The position numbers and the translations under genes were made by a program. From positions 9,884,191 through 9,948,190 of the forward strand of contig NC_085862.1 in the NCBI RefSeq assembly GCF_034702125.1: DNA of 64,000 nucleotides, in the 5' to 3' direction. This document shows positions 51,801-60,634 of the stretch, in pieces. Below the pieces are notes generated by a model. That model searched no databases. It worked only from the letters and a program-made list of their open reading frames with translations, and was not told the origin of the DNA. The DNA comes from Engraulis encrasicolus (taxonomy: Eukaryota; Chordata; Actinopteri; Clupeiformes; Engraulidae). The first letter of the stretch is position 1. Each line of letters starts with the position of its first letter.

Positions 51801-53369
51801 TAAAACCGAGAAAAAATATTGTTTTGGGTGACATATGTACTCATTTCTAATTTGATAAATCCAACACGTCTCAAAACAGTTGGGACGGGGACAATAAATG
51901 GCAGCAAATGTCGAGGAAGACTAAAAACAAAACAAAAGACAACACTTAACAGTTAAATACATTAACCGATGAGATTATTTTATATAAAAAACAGTGTTGA
52001 TTCCTATCTTGGACATGATTTCACCAGCTTAAATGGTGGGTGTATTCCTTGTCATGTATTGCAATGTTTTCTTTCTGTAGTGCTTACAGTGTGACAGGTC
52101 TTGACCAAAAACCCACCATTTTATCACCTGCTGGTCCTTATGATGGAGCCAAACTGTTAAAACATAGTAGAGAATGCAATTTTACCTTACTATGTGGCAG
52201 TAATCGAAGATCTCCCTTCAAAATATAATGCATGAGTGGCTTTTCATGCTGTTTAAAACCCATTTATACCATTCAGCACTGTATTTAACGCTACAGATGA
52301 GTGAGAACATCTTAACCAATGCACTACTGCACCCGCATGCCATCATGGAGGCTGACTTTTGAAGTTAGCACTAACACAAGTTGGATGGTCCATTTTCACT
52401 GTAACACAGGATGTGCAATGCTCTATTATTGTCAAAAAGAATGGACTTCTGCTGACTTCTGTAAGCAAAGGACCGTTTCCCATGTCTTCTGGGTCTATTT
52501 CAAGTGAGCTCAGGTGCTTAGGATAATGTTACACCCCTGTATCATTTGCATGCATTAAGCTTTCTTAATATGGTCAATTTTCAATAGCTCTAATTCCTGG
52601 AGTGCTAGAGTGAGACTACAGCCAATATATATTTCATGATGTCATGAACCTATACAATGATTTTATTAACAAAAATATGTCTTATATACACTCAATCGTG
52701 GTAAATCAAAGGGAATTCAAAAATGTATGTAATAACTATGGTAATTATTCCCTTTGCATCTTTAATTCTGAGTGACTCAGCCTCTCTGTGATGATCTTAT
52801 ACCTAGACACCTATATTGTCCGTCAGTACAATTAATTTTGAAATGCTCTTCTTTGTTGTTTTATCTTATTTGGATGTTTACTAAATTTCACTGATCCCCG
52901 TCCCAACTCTTTTGAGACGTGTTGGATTTATCAAATTAGAAATGAGTACATATGTCACCCAAAACAATATTTTTTCTCGGTTTTAACACTTAATATGTTG
53001 TCTTTTCACTATTCTCCATCTAATGAATAGATTGAATGTTTTGAAAATGATACCATTTTGATTTTATTCACTGTTTACCAAACGTCCCAACTTCATCGGA
53101 GTTGGGGTTTGTACTGTAAATAAATAATGAGACTTAGTTTGTGAGTGCGGATTTTTCTTCTTTCAGTTGATACCTTTTATCACATATTTTTTCCAAGAAG
53201 TTGAGCGCGTCCTCGGACAAAACTAAACCTTCAAAACTCTGCAAAGTAAAAGCAGTGCCACTGACTTACCACACAGCTGCGTTGATGATCTTCATGACGC
53301 ATTCGTTGATGCACTGGCACACGTTGACCAGTGGTAAACCCCTCTCTCCCATCTTGCCCAAGAGTAGCC
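39636..53369 (-). CDS. slc1a7: EAAT5-type glutamate transporter, 3' half (six exons; 5' exons not in view)
   Basis: Sodium-coupled excitatory amino-acid transporter of the SLC1 family, acting in the plasma membrane. Exons in transcript order are 53369-53270, 48174-47941, 46627-46433, 41543-41409, 40274-40178 and 39794-39636; every junction is GT/AG and in frame. The product begins in the '[22 protein letters not shown]' segment and runs through the core: TM5/TM6 ([32 protein letters not shown]), the HP1 serine motif (ALATSSSSATLP), TM7 [15 protein letters not shown]2 (GAAGIPQAG) and TM8 with [20 protein letters not shown], where the substrate-contact Asp and Arg are present. The phrases [34 protein letters not shown] and [17 protein letters not shown] are closest to EAAT5; fish-specific slc1a8/slc1a9 relatives remain possible. 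The first half (TM1-4) was not found, so it lies beyond 54 kb or outside the window. Confidence 0.9.
39806..39890. repeat. GA microsatellite next to a splice acceptor
   Basis: About 85 bp of GA with a few GG interruptions, starting 11 bases upstream (minus strand) of the last-exon boundary. Confidence 0.92.
40178..40274 (-). CDS. slc1a7: slc1a7-like exon (end of TM8)
   Basis: 97 nt, acceptor tttcttcag, donor GTGAGT. Encodes [20 protein letters not shown] and [12 protein letters not shown]. Confidence 0.95.
40531..41353. repeat. TIR element with 'TTCCGAC' units and a telomere-like run
   Basis: 'gattccgccgaatcggg' at the left and 'ccgattcggcggaatc' at the right are inverses, and the inner 'ccgccgaatcggtacatatt' (40763) pairs with 'aatatgtaccgattcggcgg' (41331). 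The left third holds repeated 'gctattccgacatgcc' units around (TTAGGG)n-like sequence at 40606-40630. Confidence 0.75.
41409..41543 (-). CDS. slc1a7: slc1a7-like exon (HP2, start of TM8)
   Basis: 135 nt, acceptor tatcctctcag, donor GTAAGT. Encodes [20 protein letters not shown] through [12 protein letters not shown]. Confidence 0.95.
42200..44455 (+). mobile_element. L2-like LINE fragment, 5' truncated and frameshifted
   Basis: Encodes pieces of reverse transcriptase on the plus strand and ends in an ATT microsatellite after 'gcactttgagttac...gtgctatacaaata', a typical L2 3' tail. It is inserted into the left arm of the foldback element. Confidence 0.85.
42383..43754 (+). pseudogene. degenerate L2-like reverse transcriptase
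   Basis: Recognisable blocks lie in different frames: '[20 protein letters not shown]' (42383 frame), '[18 protein letters not shown]' and '[15 protein letters not shown]' (42717 frame), '[16 protein letters not shown]', then '[13 protein letters not shown]' in another frame near 43080, and the C-terminal '[20 protein letters not shown]' (43413 frame). At least four frame breaks make it inactive. Confidence 0.85.
45370..45718. mobile_element. hAT-like MITE ('CAGAGCCGTCTAATAA' ends)
   Basis: Ends CAGAGCCGTCTAATAA and TTATTAGATGGCTCTG with exact 8-bp duplication TTCTAAAC at 45362-45369 and 45719-45726. It sits just beyond the foldback element. Confidence 0.9.
45730..46430. other. EAAT intron, no further feature
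   Basis: AT-rich with GTAT-type simple repeats (46300-46385). No exon. Confidence 0.5.
46433..46627 (-). CDS. slc1a7: slc1a7-like exon (HP1, TM7)
   Basis: 195 nt, acceptor gttgcaacag, donor GTAATA. Encodes [40 protein letters not shown] and [18 protein letters not shown]. Confidence 0.95.
46795..46980 (-). repeat. tRNA-derived SINE in EAAT intron
   Basis: On the minus strand it begins 'ggtgctgtggcgcagtgcgc' (A-box region), has a clear B-box ggttcgactct, then 'ggccggggtcatttcccgac', a TCTC-rich body, and ends near 'tagtaataaaggccacc'. The tRNA-like head is well preserved. Confidence 0.85.
47022..47110. repeat. CTGT tetranucleotide repeat
   Basis: Imperfect runs of 'ctgt' separated by 'ctctattctacttgaatgcag'. 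Confidence 0.85.
47191..47965 (-). repeat. minisatellite built from an exon end plus its splice donor
   Basis: On the minus strand the unit is CCACCTCCTCCAG|GTCAGT followed by 'gccctcg'. The basic period is 26-27 bp; a longer variant of about 36-40 bp carries 'gtaggggagtaactcg'. Nine units lie at about 47669-47912, followed directly by the true exon end at 47941; one full and two partial units lie left of a MITE (47191-47260). Confidence 0.9.
47273..47658. mobile_element. hAT-like MITE inside the minisatellite
   Basis: Ends CAGTGTTGCCAAAAG and CTAGCAACACTG with exact 8-bp duplication CTACTGAC (47265-47272, 47659-47666). The interior repeats 'aaagtcgct'. It split the minisatellite after at least part of it had formed. 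Confidence 0.9.
47941..48174 (-). CDS. slc1a7: slc1a7-like exon (TM5-TM6, start of HP1)
   Basis: 234 nt, acceptor tttttcctggcag, donor GTCAGT. Encodes [20 protein letters not shown] through [18 protein letters not shown]. The last 20 bases and the donor are the founder unit of the adjacent minisatellite, and a hAT-like element sits 26 nt from the acceptor. Confidence 0.94.
48201..48559. mobile_element. hAT-like MITE 26 nt from a splice acceptor
   Basis: Ends CAGTGGTTCCCAAAC and GTTTGGGAAACCCAG with exact 8-bp duplication GTGTAAGG (48193-48200, 48560-48567). The interior has 'cgcgcaccc' repeats. The intron left between it and the exon (48175-48200) is only the duplication plus the pyrimidine tract and AG. 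Confidence 0.92.
48640..48815. mobile_element. MITE 'CAGTGGTGTAGTCTAC', copy 3
   Basis: Reverse orientation, with 'tttcagggatttcagtatac' and the end 'gtagaccacaccactg'. The other end is less clear. Confidence 0.65.
48950..49195. mobile_element. palindromic MITE, copy 2 of 38064 family
   Basis: Shares 'gtcataaacattatgtc', 'atgtttatga' and the closing 'gccggcgtcaagtaaagta'. Confidence 0.65.
49200..49790. other. EAAT intron, no further feature
   Basis: No repeat ends or exon-like segment seen. Confidence 0.5.
49795..50004. mobile_element. hAT-like MITE ('TAGGGTTGCCAAC' ends)
   Basis: TAGGGTTGCCAAC and GTTGGCAACCCTA are exact inverses. Flanks ACTATCAC and ACTATTAC match at 7 of 8. Confidence 0.85.
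50130..50250 (-). repeat. tRNA-like SINE fragment
   Basis: On the minus strand 'ggggccctttagctcagcggtctcgtactttgactccc' resembles the 5' half of a tRNA (TTTAGCTCAGCGG is A-box-like) but lacks a convincing cloverleaf. Confidence 0.5.
50612..50790. mobile_element. hAT-like MITE fragment, 'CAGTGTTGCCAGAT' end
   Basis: Left end CAGTGTTGCCAGATTGGGCT with 'aaaatcaatagaattcaaaa' interior typical of copies 1 and 3. No right end is found. Confidence 0.6.
50800..51525. other. EAAT intron, no gene seen
   Basis: Open frames on both strands overlap and look non-coding. Confidence 0.5.
51643..51668 (+). ncRNA. hammerhead-like core CTGATGA-GGCT/AGCC-GAAAC
   Basis: CTGATGA, A, GGCT, TGAT, AGCC, GAAACG. 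All core bases are present with a 4-bp stem II. Whatever followed is interrupted by the transposon at 51676, so it can no longer be complete. Confidence 0.45.
51676..53111. mobile_element. DNA transposon with ~215-bp TIRs, no intact transposase
   Basis: TA-flanked (51674-51675, 53112-53113). Begins CAAACCCCAACTCCGATGAA, and the first 215 or so bases are repeated inverted at the right with few changes ('ccaacacgtctcaaaacagt'/'ctcttttgagacgtgttgg'). The TA duplication points to the Tc1/mariner/IS630 group. The interior has no long frame. Confidence 0.85.
53270..53369 (-). CDS. slc1a7: slc1a7-like exon (first visible)
   Basis: 100 nt, acceptor gtctccctcag, donor GTAAGTCAG. It encodes [20 protein letters not shown] and [12 protein letters not shown]; the codon for Trp is split with the next exon. 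Cys-rich variation (INECVMK) replaces the usual LNESVMK. Confidence 0.9.
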
Positions 53370-53492
53370 CTGAGGGAGACATGTAGAGACCAGTCAGGGC
53401 CTTTTGACAGCACACATCTCTCTTCTGCACACTGGTTTTGCACCGGCTATTCATTTCATTACATGTGACACGAATGTGTCTCTATGTATAGG

Positions 53493-53651
53493 CAGTGGCG
53501 GAATAATTGCACACAGAGCCCCTGGGCAAGACACTTATGGGGCCCCCTATACAGCTTGCCAAGCTCACTATAGGGCCCCCACCACCAACACGGGAGGGCC
53601 CTGGGCCCAGGGGCAAATGCCCTGCTTGCCCTCCCTATAGCTCCGCCCCTG
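53493..53651. mobile_element. hAT-like MITE ('CAGTGGCGGAA...CTATAGCTCCGCCCCTG'), copy 2
   Basis: Exact 8-bp duplication TGTATAGG at 53485-53492 and 53652-53659. Reverse orientation relative to 30786-30944. Confidence 0.88.
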
Positions 53652-53673
53652 TGTATAGGACAAATACATCCTT

Positions 53674-53820
53674 TATTACATTACATTGCATTACATTACA
53701 TTGCATTTGGCAGACGCTTTATAACCAAAGCGACTTACAAACGAGGACATAATCATAGCCAACATCACTAGTAGATACAAAGTGCACAGGAAATATACAG
53801 AACAACAAGTGAAGATGCAA
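53674..53820 (+). repeat. dispersed fish repeat, plus copy
   Basis: Opens with 'attacattgcatttggcaga' and 'cgctttataaccaaagcgac', and shares its downstream order with 10750-10870. Confidence 0.6.
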
Positions 53821-53859
53821 AGAAGGGTTAGTTCAGGGTTGTTGTTTTTTGTAATGTAG

Positions 53860-53966
<107 letters not shown>

Positions 53967-54347
53967 TGTGTCAAGAGTCTGGCCTGGTCTACTAGATAGT
54001 CACGAAAGAGGAGAGCCTTTACTTGCTTCTTGAAGGCTGCAAGAGATGTGCTTAGTCTTGCTGCCTCTGGATACATCCATCCTTGTATCGGAGGCATTAG
54101 GTAAACCATATGCCCAATGTAGTCTAAACTTGTGAAGGAGTGACCATCACTAAAGTATTCTGACTGTCACACTAACAAGCCTAGTTCTTTGGTGTAGTGG
54201 GCAGAGTCCCAGTTTGACACCCCCAGAAAGTCTCCCTATGTCTAATTCCTGAAACATAGTGCTCGAGCTGGTAGACAAAAGTGCCATTTGAGAAGCACTC
54301 GCCGTGTGAAACATCAGCTTGCTCACATGAGTCACATAACTTGTTGT

Positions 54348-54558
54348 CAGTGTTGCCAGATGTGTTTGACCAAATCCTGCCCAAAAGGTTCTCAAAAAAT
54401 GCCAAAATGTGCTAAATTCCCGCACAAATTACATTGACTTCTATGGGCCCAAAACGGCTGAAAAAAACGCCAAATGGCCAATTTTTCCGGTTTTTCCCTG
54501 CAGACGCTCATCCCAAATAGCCCAATTGAGCGGGCACCCGCCCAATCTGGCAACACTG
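54348..54558. mobile_element. hAT-like MITE, 'CAGTGTTGCCAGAT' ends, copy 4
   Basis: Ends CAGTGTTGCCAGAT and ATCTGGCAACACTG. Flanks CTTGTTGT and ATTGTTGT match at 7 of 8. Interior closely related to 35920-36133. Confidence 0.88.
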
Positions 54559-54559
54559 A

Positions 54560-55740
54560 TTGTTGTGGCCTATATGAAGAAATTATGATATTAAGGGAAG
54601 GTTGTGCATTTTCCTCCAGAATTAGAAGGGGGTCATTTACAAACATATTGCAACGGAGAATCATTCATATTCTGCTGGCAGGCGATGTGCACCGCTTTGC
54701 ACTCAGTGAGAGCACTGGAAGACCACGGGTCTACTGATTCTTGCTTTGCAATCATTTAAATTGGGTGAACTCTGGCACTCTTTCAATGAAGCTGACTGCG
54801 TTGTGCCTTGACGTTAAAAAGTTGCCATTGAACCATAAAGAGCATGATTCACCCCAATGGTTTTAGTTATTATTTATCGATGTTTAGATTCTTTCCTGCA
54901 CATGATGCTGAAATGGCTGATACATAATACATACTAATGGTTGATACATACAGTAATGTCTGTCTGGTAATTTGAAATTTACTTGGTAGGCTTATTGATA
55001 AATTGCCTTGACAGGTTATGAGGAGACCAAGGTGGCGTTTGGGCAAAAAAAAGGTTGCGAACCACGGGCATAGATGGACGCATCTGTTGTCCACCTGTCG
55101 GACTTGCGTATCTTGTTTTTGTCTTCTTTTACTGCACGCCTTGCGCGGCTATTATTATTATGCTTTTTGTCTTCTCTCTTTTTTGCATTTTTTTTAATCT
55201 CTTTGTGAAGCACATTGAATTGCTTCCATGTATGAAATTGCCTTGCCTTGCCTTGCCTTGCCTTGACGCACCCGATTGTACAGGAATGGGGAGGATTCTT
55301 TTCTAATCTGTGATTGACTTTGTCTGTCTTCTGCCCTTACGTGCAGCAACAAAACAAAAACAAAGCCGCTAGATGCGACTCGGATAAGAATGTTCAGCCG
55401 ACGTGAAGTTACAGTTTAACACGTGAGTGCATGACAGTAGTCCACCACACCCCAACAACAGCAGTTCATTTTTGTGAGAGAAGTGCAGAGGAGGAATACA
55501 ACAGGGAGACAGAGAAACTGTGAAGTTCATGCCTTCAGCATCCCCCGGTTTGGAGAAAAAACAGTCATTAATGGTGATGCCCTTACAGATGATGAGAAAA
55601 AAAAGTATACTCCAAACTAGGTGGTTTGCACCACAGGGATAGTTATCCCCACTGTACCTTTGGAGGAAAACTGCTGAGGTACAATTCTCAGTGGGAAAAA
55701 AATATGAAAGCCTGAGTTACTTGCCATCTGAGGATGCAAC
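54560..55740. other. no gene seen; CCTTG pentamer at 55239-55266
   Basis: Contains a (CCTTG)n run of five to six units, which also appears briefly near 56651. No EAAT upstream exon could be recognised here on the minus strand. Confidence 0.5.
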
Positions 55741-55746
55741 TAACAG

Positions 55747-56212
55747 CGTTTTCACACCTGGTCCCTTTCAGCCACCTAAGCGAACTCAGAGTAGTGACTC
55801 AGCATTTTTGCCGCATATGTGAACGCTCCAAAGCGTACCCAGACCCCTCGGAAGCGAACCGTACTGAGACCTTGGTTGACGTGGTCTCAGTTCGGTTCGC
55901 TTATGAGTTCTGACAAGTTACACTTGTGATTACAGTAGCTGTAATCTCTTAAGGAGGGCTCTAGAGTGATAAAAAAGAAGAGTGACACACCATAAAAGCC
56001 TAACAGGACCAGAGAGATCAGCAAGTTCTTTATTTAATACACTCACAATAAGTGACAATAAGTTCATAATAAGTGAACCGACAACAAAAGGATTCAGTTC
56101 TGTTTTTGTTCATGAAAAAAACAGAACTGAGTCCTTTTGCTGTCCGTTCGCTTTTTGGTCCACTTAAAGAGGACTGAGTTTGGTTCACTTAAAGGGGACC
56201 AAGTGTGAAAAC
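55747..56212. mobile_element. MITE ('GCGTTTTCACACCTGGTCC' ends)
   Basis: Left 'agcgttttcacacctggtcc' and right 'ggaccaagtgtgaaaaccct'. The interior has 'gcgaacc' and 'gttcgct' units; the internal direct repeat 'aggattcagttctgttttt' has an inverse nearby. Confidence 0.7.
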
Positions 56213-56219
56213 CCTATTA

Positions 56220-56703
56220 TTGTGCCACTTGCCTATGCTGTATTAAAGTAAATAGTCAAACTTTAGCTTTGTTCCAAAGCTCTTGGAAGAATGTTTCACT
56301 GATTCTTGAGAAAGTGTCTAAAACAAGTTGTCATGTTGACAGAAAAAGAAACTTTAAGCGAATTACAAAACAATATGGTATATCCTCTAAGGTCTTGGCT
56401 TTTCAGAAATGCACAAGGCCAATCTCCCCATTTTGTAGGGTTTTTATTCTCCAGAAATCAGGCTTTTCTCCGATCATACCTTGTTTTTGTCAACACCGTC
56501 AGACAGACACAATTAGGACATGCACCGTCTGGTATAGCACATCTTTTGAATCTGAGTCATATGTGTGTGGGAGTGCATTTTTTATTTTTTTGTGAAGCAC
56601 ATTGAGTTGCACCTCTGTAGCCTATGAAATGCGCTATACAAACAAACTGGCCTTGCCTTGCTATTTTTGCCAACATGTTTGTTCTACCCAGTTTCTGGCC
56701 TCC

Positions 56704-56773
<70 letters not shown>

Positions 56774-57430
56774 TAACTGATGCCAGTCATCTTTTCAGGG
56801 TGTGTCACACATTTTCTTGGTCATAAAGAAGAGGCAAAGTTGAAAAAGTTTAATTCAGCCATTAAATCGCAGAGTAAAAAAATATGCAGCAGCTAGTCAT
56901 AGCTAAATTAAGCTAATTAAAAAGAAAATGTGAGTCACCACAGAAATATCAGTATTACATACATGGTAAGGGTCAAGCTTGCTTAGGCCTATGTAATTTA
57001 ATTTTCAATAAACAGCACATTTGTGGAGACAGATCATTGCATTATGTGTTTTCTAATGGTTGAGGAGCAGTTGATGACAGTGACAGACCGCGAGTGCTTC
57101 ACCAAAACTGACAAAGTGCTGAATACTGTTCTGGAATGCCAGTGTGTCTGTCATTATGATTGATCACAAGCATCACTGTAGCCAGGCCCTGCCCTCCTAT
57201 AGTGGCGCAACACTATTGTAGGCCAAGAGCAATACAATACAATATGATGGTAATCAGGCTGGCATCACTAGTCTGTGCCTGGAATCAAGATGTACCAGTG
57301 AGGATATGTGTTGACTCCTCTTTTGTTATGCTATGCATACGAGGAATGTAGTGTGAGGTAAAATACAATACAAGAGCTGCAATGGGAAAATCCCTTCAGA
57401 AGAACACACACATTCGTACGCACGCAGGCA
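56220..57430. other. no gene seen; repeats only
   Basis: GA microsatellite at 56706-56767 and a dispersed-repeat opening at 57179 ('tagccaggccctgccctcct'). Confidence 0.5.
56706..56767. repeat. GA microsatellite
   Basis: About 31 AG units. Confidence 0.93.
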
Positions 57431-57431
57431 T

Positions 57432-57575
<144 letters not shown>

Positions 57576-57786
57576 CGCATGCACGCAGACACACAGCTCT
57601 TGGGTGCAGTAGCAGTAAGTCATCTTGATGTGGCATTTAAAAAAAAAAAAATAATAATTTTTGAAAACAGGGGCCCACGAGGGTGCAGGGCCCACCGGCA
57701 AATGCCCGGTATGCCAGATGGCCAGTCCAGCCCTGTGTTCCTACGTCCTTTTCCTCTTGATTTACAGCACATTCGGCATTCAAAGT

Positions 57787-57787
<1 letters not shown>

Positions 57788-57852
<65 letters not shown>

Positions 57853-57862
57853 GCACGCACGC
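57788..57862. repeat. CA microsatellite with CACG end
   Basis: About 30 CA units followed by four 'cacg' units. Confidence 0.94.
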
Positions 57863-58490
57863 AAACATCTCTACCCAGGCTCTGCCCTCCTAATGAAGCA
57901 ACACCTTTGGCTCTGAAACATTATCTGAAAGTCCATGAAAATCAGGCAAGGCTTGCTCATCGCTTTTCAGCTGACACTGCTTGGAGTGCATCGCAAAAGA
58001 GAGGTAAGTTCATCTCACATATTTTAGCCTAAATGTTGACGTTTTTGGGAAGGGTGCTGTTGGGTTCAAGCAGAAAACTATAGGTAAGTGTTAGTGGATT
58101 TTGGTGTTGGACTATAAAATCTGTAGCTATTTAATTATTTAAATAGAGAGAGAAATTAATAGAGAGAATTTCATACAGACCAAGCAGAGGTATGAAAAGG
58201 AGGAAGGAACAGTCCATCCATTGTTTATTTGTACATATTTGCAGTATTTCCAAGCAATTTTCATGAATGTGCATATCATTTTCTTCTCAGTGTTTTCAGT
58301 ACTTAAATTTATTGGATCAGAATTATTAGCATAGCTTAGTATAATCACTGGAAGTAAATGGGAACATTAGCATCAAGCCACAAGTGATCACAGGACGGGA
58401 TTAAATAGCTGTTTTGCACTTTGATTAATTGTACATTAATTTTAAAGTTAAGTACTGTATTGAGAATGTTTTGTTTGTTCCCATAGACTT

Positions 58491-58796
58491 CAAGTTTTGT
58501 CAGAGGACGCGCTCAACTTCTTTGAAAAAATGAATGTCTTTGGGTGTGCGATAAAAGGTATCAACTGAAAGAAGAAAAATCTACACTCACAAACTAAATC
58601 TCATTATTTGTTTATAGATGACCACCATGTCCAAAAGCAAACGCGTTTCGGCTATCAAGCCTTCATCAGTGCGTGGTACCAGGCACTGTTGAAGGCTTGA
58701 TATCCGAAACGCGTTTGCTTTTGGACATGGTGGTAATTTATAGCCTAAATAAACAATGAGACTTAGTTTGTGAGTGCAGATTTTTTTTTCTTTCAG
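58491..58796. mobile_element. 306-bp hammerhead-bearing retroelement copy with 16-bp TSD
   Basis: Flanked by an exact 16-bp direct repeat TTGTTCCCATAGACTT (58475-58490, 58797-58812), which marks a retrotransposition-type insertion. The element starts with the reverse of the family tail ('gttttgtcagaggacgcgc...') and then forms a near-perfect hairpin from 'tctacactcacaaactaaat' to 'acttagtttgtgagtgcaga'. No protein is encoded. The tail and hammerhead make a Penelope-like terminal repeat the best guess. Confidence 0.75.
58646..58669 (-). ncRNA. hammerhead-like core, minus strand
   Basis: Minus-strand CTGATGA, A, GGCT, TGAT, AGCC, GAAACGCGT. A second, damaged core faces it on the plus strand (CTGTTGA...TCCGAAACGCGT near 58687-58712), so the element carries a head-to-head pair. 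Confidence 0.45.
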
Positions 58797-59303
58797 TTGT
58801 TCCCATAGACTTGCATTGCTACGCTTAATTTCGCTATATTGTTAAACTAGGCAATGCAAACACGTAGACAAAAATGATATGCACATAAATGAATAATGCT
58901 TGGAAATAGGGCCTAGGCCTACTGTAAATATAAATGGTGGACTGTTCCTTTTAGACCAGTTCTACGTCAGTTTCGTGTGGCATAAGAACTGGGCACCCTC
59001 TCGACAACAAGGACAACAAGGTGTGGAAGTGTTGTTTTAAGGATGTAGCAAGCTCCAGCATTGTCACACATGAAGTATGAATTCAGGTTTATTCAGTGCT
59101 AGGTGATTTTAGGATACTGAAATTCGGGCTGGGTGATATCAGAAAAAGTTATATTTGGATTTTTCCCTCCAATATTTTCACTTTTTGAACAAAATCACTT
59201 TATTGTATTATTGTATTTGTATTTGTATATATTTTTTGTATTATTGTATTTGTACTATTTATTTATTTATATGTTTATTTTACAAATTTAATGAACAAAA
59301 ATA

Positions 59304-60358
59304 CAGTTTTTCTCAATTGGATTTGTACATTTCTCACAACAGAGTAATATTTTTGTTTAATTGTCACTCCCTGGTGTTACCTGTGCACATGATAAAATCA
59401 GTTTCTCATAGTTTTCAGCATATAGCAAATGCTTTCGTCCACCATGCAAATGGTTGTGTACAATTATCAGCTTTTTCGTACATTATCAATTGCTTTTGTC
59501 ATATCACTCAAAAAGCTTTGTCACTGATGAAACTATCTCACCCCCAAAACATTTATGCCCTATGTCATAGTATAAGTCTTGACATGCAAAATGATTTACC
59601 AAGCTGTCATAATGTGTTAAGCACTGTATGGATTTTTTTCTATAAACATTATCTGAATTGGTAATTGCTCGCAGGTAAATATTGACTCTCTCTAATCAAA
59701 GGCAGTAAAAGGGAATACTATTTCAAAGAGAAAACAGGCATGCAATATAGCAATAGAAACTGTGCTGCATTACATTACTCTGTGCTTTATATGCCTATGC
59801 CCTGTATAATGATGCTACAAGCAGAATTACAACTTTTCCATAATTTCATGAGAGTAAGTGCACTTTATACAATATCAGTGTATTATTTCAAATTTATTTA
59901 CTTATTTGCTTAACAGTTCTATATTTTTTTCACGTGGGCTTGCAAGACAAGTAAAAAGGTGTGATAGAGGGCGCGTTTTGACACCTCAACCAGAGTTTTT
60001 TGTATTTTGCAATGAGAATGTTTGTCAATAAATAGGCCATACTCTAAATGTTTATCGAGTCCAGTCTTGTCTGATCAATGTTACCTAAAGTCGAATGTAT
60101 AACATTTCTCTTCCAATCTAAACAACATTTAGCGTCAGAAAAGATCCTCAGAAGTGTACTATTCAATTGACATGACAAATCAATTTGACTAGCTTGTCAC
60201 ACAATGACTAACCATTCTGATGGCACTGACACGTTCATTGAGACACAAATGTGCTTTTCAGAGACAAACTATAGGATTTTGAGCAAGAGAATGAACATTA
60301 TGTTTTGCAAATTGTGAGAGAGATTCGAGAAATGCTACAAAGCAATTGAGAAAAACTG
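59304..60358. mobile_element. TA-flanked element ('CAGTTTTTCTCAATTG' ends)
   Basis: CAGTTTTTCTCAATTG and CAATTGAGAAAAACTG are exact inverses between TA (59302-59303) and TA (60359-60360). The 1055-bp interior has one 169-codon frame (59155-59664 crosses the boundary) that is low-complexity and not protein-like. Confidence 0.82.
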
Positions 60359-60359
60359 T

Positions 60360-60634
60360 AACAAGCTTTGAGGTTTCAGAGAACAAAATATGAGTTTCTC
60401 CTTGTTGTTTTTTGTCGATCAAATTGTCTAGGGCTGATGAAAAACTTTGTGCTGATGCAGGTTGTGATGAGATACATTTGCATGACTTTCTGTTCAGAGG
60501 CTTGTGGTCACCATATGTTTCTTTGTTACTGACAGTGAATTTTCAATTTCTCCTCCATTCTCCATCCCTCTACCTCAAGCCCATCGACAGGTTTTATAGG
60601 CCCTACTTTGACAGTCAGAGGATCATCAGAGAAT
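60360..60634 (+). other. 5' region of the sulfotransferase gene
   Basis: A possible splice acceptor 'caagcccatcgacag' ends at about 60590, leaving about 45 bases of leader before the ATG. The transcription start is not visible. The TA-flanked element ends only about 275 bases upstream of the start codon. Confidence 0.45.

Larger units (their letters stand above)
51530..53222. repeat. hammerhead-type hairpin repeat split by a TIR transposon
   Basis: The left part (51530-51675) and right part (53112-53222) rejoin into a copy of the 58491 repeat: 'tctgcactcacaaactaagt' left and 'acttagtttgtgagtgcgga' right, then the tail 'gttgataccttttatcacat...agaagttgagcgcgtcctcggacaaaac'. Confidence 0.75.
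58208..58950. repeat. MITE of the 14038 family, split by a hammerhead repeat
   Basis: 'aaggaacagtccatcc' left and 'ggtggactgttcctttt' right, with 'catatttgcagtatttccaa' inside. The insertion 58491-58796 separates its two halves. Confidence 0.75.

Noticed and set aside
59155..59664. 169-codon frame rich in Tyr, Ile and Phe
   Set aside because: It crosses the boundary of a TA-flanked element and is composition-driven by TATT repeats.
60608..60634. Upstream non-ATG start for the sulfotransferase
   Set aside because: The codon at 60608 is TTG. The in-frame ATG at 60635 places the membrane segment properly, so it was preferred.
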